This document shows, one piece after another, positions 1-7,915 of a stretch of 15,694 nucleotides of DNA. The translations under genes were made by a program, and so were the position numbers. The first letter of the stretch is position 1, and the number at the start of each line of letters is the position of its first letter. Origin of the DNA: CAYHWW01 sp964360145. Its GTDB lineage: Bacteria > Bdellovibrionota > UBA1018 > CAYHWW01. A model generated the notes under the pieces. It worked only from the letters and a program-made list of their open reading frames with translations, ran no database searches and was not told the DNA's origin. The DNA lies in the NCBI GenBank assembly GCA_964360145.1, contig CAYHWW010000070.1, positions 1-15,694 on the forward strand. The letters are read 5' to 3'.

Positions 1-53
1 TGGTCGCCGGGCTCCTCCTCCGCCTCGCTCTGCGGGAAAAGCCCTTCGCCTAA
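1..53 (+). CDS. Possible 3' end of an unidentified gene (partial)
   Basis: One plus-strand frame is open from base 3 to a TAA at 51-53 and reads VAGLLLRLALREKPFA before the stop. This looks like an ordinary coding tail, Leu/Arg-rich and ending in a charged stretch. It would be convergent with the CysZ-like gene, whose TAG occupies 50-52 on the other strand, so the two stops would interlock. Only 16 codons are visible, so the product cannot be named and the open frame could be chance. Confidence 0.3.
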   Translation, partial: VAGLLLRLALREKPFA

Positions 54-805
54 TCGCAGACTCTGTTTTGCCACAGTTCGTCGTGGGTGAGGGTTGCGCC
101 GGTGACTGCCAGCGGAATGGTGAGTACCCCCGCGAAGGGTATGGCCATGAGAACGAGGACGCCTGCGCCGAAGCCCAGGGAGCGCAGTGGGTGCCGTGCC
201 ATGAATTTTACAATGGTAGAGAGACGGGGATCCCTGCGGCTTAAGGGAAAGCCGAGGTACTCGAAGGCCACGGCTGCACTCCCCAAAAGAAGCGCTGGAA
301 CCTGCATCAGGGGAACCATGGCTAAGAAAAACGCTATCCCGCCTAATATGATCAGGATTGCCGTGCGCTTGAATTCGAGAACAATGACCGTCCCCATGGA
401 GAGGGGTGCGCCCTGGGTGCGCACAGGTGCGTTTTGGCCCTTTTTCAGCCGCACCAGACTCACGCGGCGGGAGAGCCAGTCATTGAACGGGGAAGCCAGA
501 ATCCCCCCCACTACGGTGAAGCCCAGGCTCGAAACCACAAAAAGGGTCACCCAGACCGCCAAGCGGAGCACCAGCGTCCCAGCGGAGGCAAGCCAGGGCG
601 GGGCCAGGCCCGCCATCCAGCGAGCTGCCTCTTGGACATAGACCGTGGCAATGCCATCAACATAGACGAAGAAGAACACAAAGAGCCCCAAGCTGATGAG
701 AAGGGGCACGCTCACCAGGGCCAGGAGACTGGGGGACCGCAGAATGAAGAATACCGCGAAGAAAGGTGCGCGAAAACCGTGAAAGAAGCTACGCAGCATG
801 GACAT
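50..805 (-). CDS. CysZ / EI24-family integral membrane protein
   Basis: This 251-aa inner-membrane protein resembles the EI24/CysZ family. In enterobacteria CysZ imports sulfate for cysteine synthesis, but many family members outside them are unassigned, so the substrate here is unknown. The N-terminal pattern (HGFRAPFFAVFFILRSPSLL, residues 9-28), the ASPFNDWLSRRV motif after the second hydrophobic block (about 104-115) and the C-terminal AIPFAGVLTIPLAVTGATLT (221-240) fit the family, as does the length. Hydrophobic blocks lie near 27-50, 73-103, 148-182 and 210-237. The ATG at 805 has no good Shine-Dalgarno; a second ATG two codons in (799) is equally possible. It is divergent from the START-like gene and no cys genes are visible nearby. 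Family assignment is fairly sure; sulfate transport is not shown. Confidence 0.8.
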   Translation of the reverse strand: MSMLRSFFHGFRAPFFAVFFILRSPSLLALVSVPLLISLGLFVFFFVYVDGIATVYVQEAARWMAGLAPPWLASAGTLVLRLAVWVTLFVVSSLGFTVVGGILASPFNDWLSRRVSLVRLKKGQNAPVRTQGAPLSMGTVIVLEFKRTAILIILGGIAFFLAMVPLMQVPALLLGSAAVAFEYLGFPLSRRDPRLSTIVKFMARHPLRSLGFGAGVLVLMAIPFAGVLTIPLAVTGATLTHDELWQNRVCD

Positions 806-926
806 GGGGATATGATGGCACTATTTTTAGTTCCCAGGCCCAACATTCTTTATTTAGCCTGTGGATATCCCATGGTTTTCTCAAATTGAAAAATGCAGCC
901 ATATGTGGCATCGGTACCTTCTCTTG

Positions 927-934
927 AGGAGGAG
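927..934 (+). promoter_or_regulatory. Shine-Dalgarno that fixes the start of the START-like gene
   Basis: AGGAGGAG lies 6 nt before the ATG at 941. It is the strongest ribosome-binding site in this part of the window and decides the start in favour of 941 over the in-frame ATG at 893. Confidence 0.8.
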
Positions 935-940
935 ACAGCT

Positions 941-1726
941 ATGAAGAACTCTATTTTTGCATTAGTCCTGATGGCCCTCATCGGCGCTGATGCCCAAGCC
1001 ACGATGTGGGCGGACATGACCGATGACCAGCGCCTGACCTTGCGGGGTCTCATGCATTGCCCCGCCATCCCCATCATCAACCCCGATGGCCTCTGCCCCA
1101 ACCCTGTTCTTCTGTCTGACCAAGTGGTGAAGATCCGCAACCGCGCCCGCCGCACGCTACACCCCAATGAGAAAGAACCTGCCATTTTCGATGAAGTGAC
1201 CGTGTACATCCTCGTCAACGCCACCCCCGCCCGCACCGCCGCCGTGCTCTCGGACTATGGCCATTACACGAGTTACTTCGGCTCCGTGGGCATCCGCGGC
1301 GCCTCCGTGGTGGCGGGCGCCATGCCCAGCCCCCGGGTTCAGTACGACTTGGAAATCCCCATCATCGACCAAGTAGTGCGCTACACCCTGAACAACAACT
1401 GGACCTGCCACGGCGGTACCTACAAAGACCTCTGGGAAATCGCTGACGCCGCCACCAACCAAGACATCTACCACGTGGAGGGCGAATCAGAGTTTGAGCC
1501 CGTGCCCATGGCCAATGGCTCCGTCCGTACCCTCATACGCTACTACAACTACCTCAACGTGCGTAACCCCAGCGGACGAGAGCAGCTGGACAGCCCCACT
1601 TCCCGCAGCACCAACGTGATCATCACCAAGAACATGATGCGCCAGCTGCGGAATGCTGCCCAAGACGCGCCTGCCAGCGTCGTTGCCGCGGAAGCAGCGT
1701 TGACGAGCAGCGTGCCCTGCCGCTAA
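941..1726 (+). CDS. Secreted START/SRPBCC-like ligand-binding protein
   Basis: This 261-aa exported protein begins with a clear signal peptide (hydrophobic 4-16, cleavage likely after ADA18 or AQA20). The chosen ATG follows a strong AGGAGGAG Shine-Dalgarno at 927-934; an in-frame ATG at 893 would bury the signal peptide and is rejected. The mature part, about residues 80-240, has the shape of a START/SRPBCC (polyketide-cyclase-like) fold: a VTVYILVNA strand, then ATPARTAAVLSDYGHYTSYF, the usual helix-and-'DY..Y..F' stretch, then alternating strands and a long C-terminal helix (NMMRQLRNAAQ). Such folds bind lipids or other hydrophobic molecules. Cysteines at 40, 52, 156 and 260 could form disulfides in the periplasm. 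It lies 15 nt upstream of the FadL-like gene, suggesting capture or hand-off of a hydrophobic ligand (inference). The fold call rests on pattern only. Confidence 0.7.
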   Translation: MKNSIFALVLMALIGADAQATMWADMTDDQRLTLRGLMHCPAIPIINPDGLCPNPVLLSDQVVKIRNRARRTLHPNEKEPAIFDEVTVYILVNATPARTAAVLSDYGHYTSYFGSVGIRGASVVAGAMPSPRVQYDLEIPIIDQVVRYTLNNNWTCHGGTYKDLWEIADAATNQDIYHVEGESEFEPVPMANGSVRTLIRYYNYLNVRNPSGREQLDSPTSRSTNVIITKNMMRQLRNAAQDAPASVVAAEAALTSSVPCR

Positions 1727-1741
1727 GACCTCTCATCAACG

Positions 1742-3169
1742 ATGACCAAAACAGTCTCCGGGCCGTATCTCAAAAAAGGTACGGCCCTTTTATTCGCAGC
1801 AATTACGCTCTCAGCCACCAGTGCCCAGGCTAACGTCGGTGAGGCCTATGGCTTTGGCTCCCGCTCCGCGGCCCTTGGTGGCGCCACCGGCGCCTGGGGT
1901 GCTGATGGTTACGCCTCCTACTACAACCCCGCCCAGCTCACCCTGCAAACCGAGAGGCGAGCGGTCATCTCTTTTGGCGCGGCCTACTACCAACCAGTAT
2001 TCAACCCCATCGATAACGTCGTCACTGACAATGACTACGTCTCAGACAAACCCGGCCCCATCCGGGGCAACGTGTCCGTCGATGAATATCGCCCCACCTT
2101 CGGCACCATGCTGGGCGCCACCCTTCGCCTCATGCCCCAGTGGTGGAACCTCACCGCTGGCGTTACGGGCTTCCTTCCCCTCAAGCATCTCGCCTATATG
2201 GACACGGGCCAGACCTTTGTGCCTGAGTACGTGCTCTATCGCGCCCGCACCCAACGCCCCCAATTCGCCTTTGCCTTGGCTGTGGAGCCCCTCACGGGGT
2301 TTTCCGCCGGGGCGGGCGTACAAGCGGCTTTCAGTCTGACCACCACCGCCGATGTTTTTGTGCAAACCGACCAGCCCAAGCCTTCCACCATGCGCTTTGC
2401 CGCCACACTGAAACCCAAGTTCATGCCCTATCTGGGGCTTATGTACGTCTCGAATAAGAACGACCGCAAGTCCGTGGTGGGCGCGGAGTCAGAGCAGTGG
2501 GCTTGGAGCACGGGCTTCGTCACTCGCCTTGCGGGTTCCAGCGACAACGATCTGTCTTTGAATACCGGCGCACGGGTGCTGAATCCGCTGCCCGCCCTTC
2601 CCTTCCGCTTCCAGGCCTTATCCGCCATCTACTACGACCCTCTCACCTTTGAGCTCTCGGGGAGCCTTCAGTATTTGAAGCAGGCTCGCCTCTTTCTGCA
2701 GGTGGACTACCAGGTGTGGAGTGCCTACAAGGCACCCGCCCTCACCATCATCCCGTCGAGCGGCGTGAACATCACCGCCGGTGGCCCCCCGGCCATTTCC
2801 CCCCGGGACATCATCGTGCCCCGGGTGGGCCATGAGTACCAGCTCGGTCGCGCCACGTTGCGCGCGGGTTACTCCTATCGCGCCGGCATTTTTCGTGGCG
2901 CTCCCAATGGTGCTGGCAACTACCTGGACCCCGATCGCGACATCTTCACCGCAGGTCTCGGATGGCGCTTTGACCACATCCTTGATTTTAACGTGCCCTG
3001 GACCGCTGACTTCAATGGCGCTTATCACTCACTGCGTGAGCAGAATATCGTCAAAACCGAAGGCAACGAAGTCGGCGTGGGCAGTGGTGATCGCAAGATC
3101 GGCGCACCGGGCTACGAAGCCGACGGCCATGTCTGGGGCGTGGGTGTCAGCATGACCGTGGCGCTGTAA
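1742..3169 (+). CDS. FadL/OmpP1-type outer-membrane transport protein
   Basis: This 475-aa outer-membrane beta-barrel protein resembles the OmpP1/FadL family, which moves long-chain fatty acids and other hydrophobic compounds across the outer membrane by lateral diffusion. The N-terminus has lysines 11-12, a hydrophobic core and cleavage after AQA30. The mature protein starts with the family signature GFGSRSAALGG (37-47) and the NPA motif (62-64) of the N-terminal hatch. The rest is long amphipathic strands rich in Tyr, Phe and Gly, ending in VGVSMTVAL. Length is close to the E. coli FadL precursor (about 446 aa). The ATG is 15 nt after the START-like gene and has no visible Shine-Dalgarno, so translational coupling is likely. 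No alternative ATG, GTG or TTG keeps the signal peptide. A terminator-like hairpin overlaps codons 7-18. Ligand specificity is unknown. Confidence 0.85.
   Translation: MTKTVSGPYLKKGTALLFAAITLSATSAQANVGEAYGFGSRSAALGGATGAWGADGYASYYNPAQLTLQTERRAVISFGAAYYQPVFNPIDNVVTDNDYVSDKPGPIRGNVSVDEYRPTFGTMLGATLRLMPQWWNLTAGVTGFLPLKHLAYMDTGQTFVPEYVLYRARTQRPQFAFALAVEPLTGFSAGAGVQAAFSLTTTADVFVQTDQPKPSTMRFAATLKPKFMPYLGLMYVSNKNDRKSVVGAESEQWAWSTGFVTRLAGSSDNDLSLNTGARVLNPLPALPFRFQALSAIYYDPLTFELSGSLQYLKQARLFLQVDYQVWSAYKAPALTIIPSSGVNITAGGPPAISPRDIIVPRVGHEYQLGRATLRAGYSYRAGIFRGAPNGAGNYLDPDRDIFTAGLGWRFDHILDFNVPWTADFNGAYHSLREQNIVKTEGNEVGVGSGDRKIGAPGYEADGHVWGVGVSMTVAL
1760..1793 (+). terminator. Intrinsic-terminator-like hairpin inside the start of the FadL-type gene
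   Basis: GGGCCGTA (1760-1767) pairs perfectly with TACGGCCC (1780-1787) around a 12-nt A-rich loop and is followed directly by TTTTATT (1787/8-1793). This is the layout of a Rho-independent terminator. It lies 34 nt after the stop of the START-like gene but within codons 7-18 of the next gene. It may act as a partial terminator or attenuator that is melted when ribosomes translate the OMP start. The structure is seen; the function is inferred. Confidence 0.6.
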
Positions 3170-3251
3170 GACAGAATGATTATTGCGGGCACGCCACTTG
3201 CTAGGCGAATACGGACGTAGTAGCGTTTTTTACCCAGTTTTCGAGGACTCC
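3170..3251 (+). other. Spacer between the FadL-type gene and the heptad-repeat gene
   Basis: This 82-nt stretch has no gene. A weak GCTA/TAGC pairing (3200-3203 with 3221-3224) precedes six T residues at 3226-3231, which could be a poor terminator. GAGG at 3243-3246 is the likely ribosome-binding site of the next gene. I see no convincing promoter. Confidence 0.35.
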
Positions 3252-3710
3252 ATGGCTGATAAACAATTCCCAACCCGCTCCCAAGACACACCTGCCACCC
3301 AAGGCATGCTTTTGGAATTCCGCTCTGAAATGGCACATAAGATGAGCGGCATGCAAAATCAAATAGAGGGGCGATTCAATTCCATCGAAAGCCGATTCGA
3401 TAGGTTCGAGAGCCGATTCGATAAGTTCGAGAGCCGATTCGATAAATTCGAGAGTCGATTCGATAAATTCGAGAGTCGATTCGATACGTTTGATAGTAAA
3501 TTCCACGCCATCGAGAGCCGCTTCAACAACGTCGACGCCAAAATTGATGCCCTCCATGCCCTCGTCCACACCATTGCCCTTCGCATGGAAGAACAACGTT
3601 CCGAAAATAGCGTAGTCATGGACGGCTTGAGCAATCTCTTCCAGCGTCAAGAGCGCGTAGAGCAACGCATTGACGCAGTGGAAAAGAATGTTGGCACCCT
3701 CGGTCTCTAA
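3252..3710 (+). CDS. Small heptad-repeat coiled-coil protein
   Basis: This 152-aa protein has no signal peptide or membrane segment, so it is probably cytoplasmic. Residues about 27-147 form one long predicted coiled coil. The middle is a run of ESRFDKF-type heptads with Phe every seven residues (42, 49, 56, 63, 70, 77, 84, 91) and a second hydrophobic residue three later (I45, F52, F59, F66, F73, F80, I87, V94). Both core positions are therefore largely phenylalanine. Arg/Lys and Glu/Asp fill the flanks. The C-terminal part (about 95-147) continues with ordinary aliphatic heptads ending in QRQERVEQRIDAVEKNV. The ATG at 3252 has GAGG upstream and is preferred over in-frame extensions. It is convergent with the 1372-aa lipoprotein gene, stops 23 nt apart. 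Function is unknown; similar repeats occur in assorted bacterial and phage structural proteins. Confidence 0.75.
   Translation: MADKQFPTRSQDTPATQGMLLEFRSEMAHKMSGMQNQIEGRFNSIESRFDRFESRFDKFESRFDKFESRFDKFESRFDTFDSKFHAIESRFNNVDAKIDALHALVHTIALRMEEQRSENSVVMDGLSNLFQRQERVEQRIDAVEKNVGTLGL
3386..3490 (+). repeat. 21-bp tandem repeat, five near-identical units, within the coiled-coil gene
   Basis: Units at 3386-3406, 3407-3427, 3428-3448, 3449-3469 and 3470-3490 differ by only a few bases, mostly at the last codon positions and one CGAGAGCC/CGAGAGTC change. Each encodes one heptad. Degenerate copies flank the array (3365-3385 and 3491-3532). The close identity of units 3-5 suggests recent slippage or unequal exchange, so copy number may vary between strains. 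Confidence 0.9.
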
Positions 3711-3733
3711 ACCTTACCGCCGGATAAATCTAC

Positions 3734-6700
3734 TTACTGGGGCTCCACCATGAGCCGCCCCACGGCGTCGAGGAACCGCTGAGCGGAGCCTTCGCGACCC
3801 ATGCGGCCCAGAGCCCGTGCGAGATCCTGCACGTGATGAGGGTTGCGAGCCAGGGCCCGAAGCACTGCTTCGGTTTCGCCCCGCTCCAGCTGCCCCAAAA
3901 GAATATCGAGGGTGTGGGCATAGAGAACCCCTGCGGGCGTGTCGGCGGCGGGGGGATTTTCAATGAAGGACACCACGTCTTCGAGGAGCCGATCCAAGTC
4001 CTCTCGGGGATAGCCCGCACTTGCTCTGAGCGCGGCATAGCGCCCACGGAACAGGGGCCAAGCGCCGGTCTCCGTTAAGCTCTCTCGATGGAATGTCTCT
4101 ACCAGCGCCGCGAAGAACGGAGAGGCAAGCAACTGACTTGCGGCACCTACGTGATCCACGAATGAGGCACGGCCGCCGCGTTCATCCACGAGGCCCGTGG
4201 CCATGCGAGCGAGCATGCCAACAACGTCGGTGGGGGCCATGGCAAGGTGCGCCGATGAGAACGCGCCCACGGCATAATAAAGCGTGTCGCCAAGCAGCGC
4301 CCCGCGCGGGCCCTGGATGACATCGAAAATCGTGCTCACCGCACGGGGGATCAGGCGACGGCCTGGCTCAGACCACCCTCCCTGATCCGCAGCAGCGAGG
4401 GTTTTCTTCAGTAGGCGCTCCACGAGATCGCGATCCGGGTGACGCCCCAAGATAGCAGCGGCCCTCATGAAGTGACGAAGGTCGACATCGCTGCCACTCT
4501 TACCCCAGAGGGCAAGGGTCGCCTTGCGGAACACACCCAAACGGGAGAGCGCCACCGCCGCGTTGACGTTGTGGTGCGCGCCCACGAACACATGGTGGGA
4601 ATCAAAGATGGGACGCAGGGACTCTGGGGTTTTCTCCCAGAGCGAAGCAAAGAGGTTCCGCACGACCTTGAGCCCCACGCAGTCGCTGGGGCGACGACCG
4701 CACTGACGATCTTCCGTGGTGAGAGACTCCTGCAACACGGTGAGAAGACTCGGGACAAGGCGCAGTGGGTATTCATCCTCCACCTGATCAGGAAGCACGA
4801 AGCCCTTCAGGTTACGCATCTTTGTTTTGCACAGGACTTGGTGGACGCCGGAACACGCGCTCTCCGGCGGTAGACCGCCCAGAAGCATCTCGATGGTGTG
4901 TTCCAGCGTGAAGCTCGTGACCTCATCACGTCCAAAGATTGGGCGCTCTTCCAATGGCTCGTCCGCCCAGGCAAGTCGCAGCATGCTGAGGCCCAGCACG
5001 CCGGGCATGGCCCCCGTGCGAGTGACGATATCCGTATTTACCATGGTGAGGCCCAGGCGATCGAGATTACTCACAAGGCGCACCCGCGGAGTGAGATCCC
5101 CCTCATAGTAATAGGGGACGACGCTCAATTGATTGGCTTGATTCACCATCCAAGCCGCAACCTCATCGGCCATGGCAAGGTCTTCGTGGGCCGAAGGGGC
5201 ATAGGCGTTCATGCGGGAATTGAAACTCCCCAAGAAATGCACCAAGGCCTCGGTGACCTTATGCTCATTCTCGCCATTGGGGTCATCGCCACGGCGGGCA
5301 TTGACGAGGTAGTCGTAGAAGTTTTGGGCAGCTTCAGTGAACGCGGTTTTTTCCCAACGCTGAGGCAGTGGCAGTGCCTCGCGGGAGTCGTGGACCACCG
5401 CGGTTTCAAATTCATCGATGATGGCGGCAGTGCGCGTTTCCACATCGGCACCAGGCTCCCACACCGCGAGCTGCGCACGGATGGCTGCAAGCACGGGCAT
5501 TTCCTTGCAGCGCGTGGCACCCACGTCGTCTTCATATTCTTTCGTCGTTTCGCAGACCCGGGCTTGAAGCTCATTCCAGTTTCTTGTAACGGCGGTGGGC
5601 GCGCCTGCGTGCGTTTCCGCCAAGGAGAGAATGCGGGTCAGGGGACTCACGAGGTCCGTGGCCGCCTCCGTCCAATGAGTGAACCCCTGGGTAAGGGCGG
5701 TCATGCGGCCATCGCGCACAGCGGTGAGGGCCCGGCGCACGGCCTCCGCGGTGGCCACCAGAGAACGACCAAAGGCCTTGATCGTGTCCACGGACCACGC
5801 GAAAACCGAGCGTCCCTCAAGGGCCGTGCCTGCCGTGGCGCCAGTGTCTACGAGCAAGTTCAGGCCACGGACCAGATCCTCGTCGCTCTGTTGGGCTGCC
5901 AGGCAATCACGGAAGTCGCTGAACACCGCGGTGAAACGCTCATCCGCATAATCAGCCAGCGAGAACGAGAGATCCAGGTCTCGACATGCCCGGTAAGCAT
6001 CCGGTCGGCGAGGCAGGGATATTGCCGGATTTAAATCTTCCGCGATGAGATTATGGCGCAGGTGATTGCGCTGAGCGGGGAGCTCCGTGCGATTCACCAC
6101 CACCCGCGAACGCTCCGCCGTGGGGCGGAAGAGGGCAAAGAGCGAAGTGAGCACGCCGCGCATGCGCCCATCGTCGCGAGCGCACATGGCCGAGAATTCC
6201 CGCACGACCCGCACGAACTGCACCTGGTTACGAGCGGTGATCTTGAAGAGCGCGGTGAAGAGCTCCCGATTGCGGGGAGCTTCACCGAGCACGTCCTTCA
6301 CGAGATCCACCCAAGGATGCACATCATTGGCATGAAACGAAGCACGCAGTCCGGCGAGCATGGGCCCCATGACTTGAGCATCGTCATTGATGAAGGGTTC
6401 CAGGGCCGTGATGACCTGAGCGAGCTCTGCGGCCCCCATGTGTTGCAGGGCCGCGGCGGCCTCATCATAGAGAGAGCGACCGTCGAGAGACTCCCGCGGG
6501 CGCAGGAAAGAACGCACCCTCTCTTGAAACAGGGGGCGGTCCCGCAACTCATAGGCGGTGAGGAAAAGCATCAGGTCCGTGGGGGCGCCAGTCCTCAGGC
6601 TCAAGGCGCGCACCGCTGGCTCAAGGTTCGCAAGTCGGTCGCCGTCACGGGCGAGCACATCGATGAGGAACTGAGTCAGAGCGGGCCGCCCGTTGGTGAA

Positions 6701-7852
6701 ACGCACCCAGTCCTCCATCACGCCAGCGGCCGGGGTGACCGACAAAGGATTCAGAGTTTGCGCACCTGCTAAAATCTCGGGAGGAAAATCACAGAAGGGA
6801 CGGGCCAGGGCCACGGTGCTTAAGAACTCGTGGAGAGAAAGCGCGCCCAACTCCTGGAATACGCGTGCGGGGGGCAGCGCAACCAGAGGAGTCGTGCCCC
6901 CCATGCAGCGCACCGGCGCCGTCTCCGTACGGGAGAGAGCCGCGAAGAACGAAGGGGAGAGTCGCAGAAAACGGGCGTCCCGGGCGAAAAGCTCGGTGAC
7001 GAGCTGACCCCACAATGGCGTGGCATTGGCCCACTCCAGCGACCCGTCCGGGACAACATGGTCGGTGAAGGCAAACGCTTCACCAGAGACGATGAGTTCG
7101 AGGAGCTGCTTACCTAAATCACCACGCTCCGCGGAAGCCCCGGCGCGAAGAGTGGCCACGGCGCCCTCGGCCACGGCCTGGGCCGACGGGAGTTCACCGT
7201 CACCGTGGGGGCTGCCCCTGCGGAAACGACGTTGCAGTGACTGTGAGGCGCGCACCTCCGTCAGGGCAATGAGAGCATCGAGGCCATCGCTCACATGACT
7301 CGCATTGAGTTCGCCACCCAGCACAGCGAGCGCTGCAAGGAGCCGCTCGTTGGGCACGGGCGAGAACCGGCTCAGGACATAAGAAAGAATGCCGCTTTCA
7401 CCACCAAAGTAGAACTGGCCTGCGAGCCGCATGACCGCGGGAGCAAGCTCTGGGTGGCCAGCGGCGCGCCCCAGGGATTCAAGAGAGAGAGCCAACGTGC
7501 CATCGGCATCGAGCTGTTGGAACGATTGATCCAGTGCGGACAGGCGATCCGGACGAGAGAGAATGAGGCGATTCACCGCTTCGGCAATGGGAGCAAGTTC
7601 TTCGTCACTGGAAGACTGAATGAGGGCATTGGTCTCGGTGAGCTGCTCATTGGAATTCAGGCAGCCCATGAGACCGCGCATCATCGCAGGCGACATGGAG
7701 GCCTGGGACAAATCGAGATTGGCGCATCGATCGCTGGACTGGCGATAGGAGCCTTCGGCCTTGAGATCCTCATCGATGCCGCTCGACGGAATGCCGCAGC
7801 CGGGGGCAGCGATGACTAAAATAATAACGATAATAGCTGCGAAGGACTTCAA
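3734..7852 (-). CDS. Giant 1372-aa alpha-helical lipoprotein, function unknown
   Basis: I do not recognise a named family. Residues 1-18 are a lipoprotein signal peptide with a lipobox ending APG-C19; Gly at +2 suggests outer-membrane sorting. The mature chain is predicted almost entirely helical, with Leu/Ala-rich helices like HEAT- or TPR-type solenoids, but no repeat is obvious by eye. Paired cysteines occur along it (for example C43/C64 and C623/C650), fitting a periplasmic, disulfide-bearing protein. The motif C-x-x-LDLS occurs twice, at 43-49 and 623-629, each followed by a second Cys after 21 or 27 residues, suggesting an internal duplication. The start is TTG (7852-7850) with AGAGAGG five nt upstream; no other start keeps the signal peptide. 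It lies 74 nt after the SanA-like gene on the same strand, so it may be the last gene of that operon or have its own promoter. Confidence 0.85.
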   Translation of the reverse strand: MKSFAAIIVIILVIAAPGCGIPSSGIDEDLKAEGSYRQSSDRCANLDLSQASMSPAMMRGLMGCLNSNEQLTETNALIQSSSDEELAPIAEAVNRLILSRPDRLSALDQSFQQLDADGTLALSLESLGRAAGHPELAPAVMRLAGQFYFGGESGILSYVLSRFSPVPNERLLAALAVLGGELNASHVSDGLDALIALTEVRASQSLQRRFRRGSPHGDGELPSAQAVAEGAVATLRAGASAERGDLGKQLLELIVSGEAFAFTDHVVPDGSLEWANATPLWGQLVTELFARDARFLRLSPSFFAALSRTETAPVRCMGGTTPLVALPPARVFQELGALSLHEFLSTVALARPFCDFPPEILAGAQTLNPLSVTPAAGVMEDWVRFTNGRPALTQFLIDVLARDGDRLANLEPAVRALSLRTGAPTDLMLFLTAYELRDRPLFQERVRSFLRPRESLDGRSLYDEAAAALQHMGAAELAQVITALEPFINDDAQVMGPMLAGLRASFHANDVHPWVDLVKDVLGEAPRNRELFTALFKITARNQVQFVRVVREFSAMCARDDGRMRGVLTSLFALFRPTAERSRVVVNRTELPAQRNHLRHNLIAEDLNPAISLPRRPDAYRACRDLDLSFSLADYADERFTAVFSDFRDCLAAQQSDEDLVRGLNLLVDTGATAGTALEGRSVFAWSVDTIKAFGRSLVATAEAVRRALTAVRDGRMTALTQGFTHWTEAATDLVSPLTRILSLAETHAGAPTAVTRNWNELQARVCETTKEYEDDVGATRCKEMPVLAAIRAQLAVWEPGADVETRTAAIIDEFETAVVHDSREALPLPQRWEKTAFTEAAQNFYDYLVNARRGDDPNGENEHKVTEALVHFLGSFNSRMNAYAPSAHEDLAMADEVAAWMVNQANQLSVVPYYYEGDLTPRVRLVSNLDRLGLTMVNTDIVTRTGAMPGVLGLSMLRLAWADEPLEERPIFGRDEVTSFTLEHTIEMLLGGLPPESACSGVHQVLCKTKMRNLKGFVLPDQVEDEYPLRLVPSLLTVLQESLTTEDRQCGRRPSDCVGLKVVRNLFASLWEKTPESLRPIFDSHHVFVGAHHNVNAAVALSRLGVFRKATLALWGKSGSDVDLRHFMRAAAILGRHPDRDLVERLLKKTLAAADQGGWSEPGRRLIPRAVSTIFDVIQGPRGALLGDTLYYAVGAFSSAHLAMAPTDVVGMLARMATGLVDERGGRASFVDHVGAASQLLASPFFAALVETFHRESLTETGAWPLFRGRYAALRASAGYPREDLDRLLEDVVSFIENPPAADTPAGVLYAHTLDILLGQLERGETEAVLRALARNPHHVQDLARALGRMGREGSAQRFLDAVGRLMVEPQ

Positions 7853-7869
7853 AACTGCCTCTCTTAAAG

Positions 7870-7888
7870 CTGTACTCTTTTAGTACAG
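7870..7888 (-). promoter_or_regulatory. TGTACT-N5-AGTACA dyad upstream of the giant lipoprotein gene
   Basis: CTGTACT (7870-7876) and AGTACAG (7882-7888) form a perfect 7-bp inverted repeat around CTTTT. It ends 18 bp upstream of the TTG start. It could be a regulator binding site or a hairpin in the mRNA leader. A weak minus-strand promoter guess (TTGCGG, 17 nt, TAAAAG) overlaps it. The inverted repeat is seen; its role is not. Confidence 0.45.
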
Positions 7889-7915
7889 ATTCAGATCCGC
7901 CGCAAGGTGGAATCT
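7887..7915 (+). repeat. Second imperfect stem-loop in the 74-nt spacer before the giant lipoprotein gene
   Basis: AGATT and AATCT (ends 7887 and 7915) flank CCGCC-GCAA-GGTGG, a five-pair stem with a GNRA-type loop when read on the plus strand. On the minus strand, the likely transcript, the inner stem has an A-C mismatch and is weaker. No T tract follows on the minus strand, so this is not a normal terminator for the SanA-like gene. Confidence 0.3.

Noticed and set aside
806..926. Promoter for the START-like gene (TTGAAA at 886-891)
   Set aside because: No acceptable -10 lies at 16-18 nt spacing, so I do not call a promoter there.
893..940. N-terminal extension of the START-like protein to the ATG at 893
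   Set aside because: It would place 16 residues in front of a good signal peptide; the strong AGGAGGAG is correctly spaced only for 941.
3386..3490. CRISPR-like array
   Set aside because: The units are 21 bp, contiguous without spacers and in frame with a coding sequence.
3201..3665. 154-aa minus-strand open frame across the heptad repeats
   Set aside because: The 21-bp repeat keeps other frames open too. The minus-strand product only mirrors the repeat, while the plus frame has perfect heptad chemistry and a plausible start.
4898..6034. 378-aa plus-strand open frame opposite the giant lipoprotein gene
   Set aside because: It is antisense to a gene with a clear lipoprotein signal and ribosome-binding site; its translation is His/Arg/Gly-rich without any domain or signal, typical of a GC-rich shadow frame.
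6053..6772. 239-aa plus-strand open frame, and similar ones at 434-889 and 7295-7819
   Set aside because: All are antisense shadows of confident genes and have low-complexity, Arg/His-rich translations.
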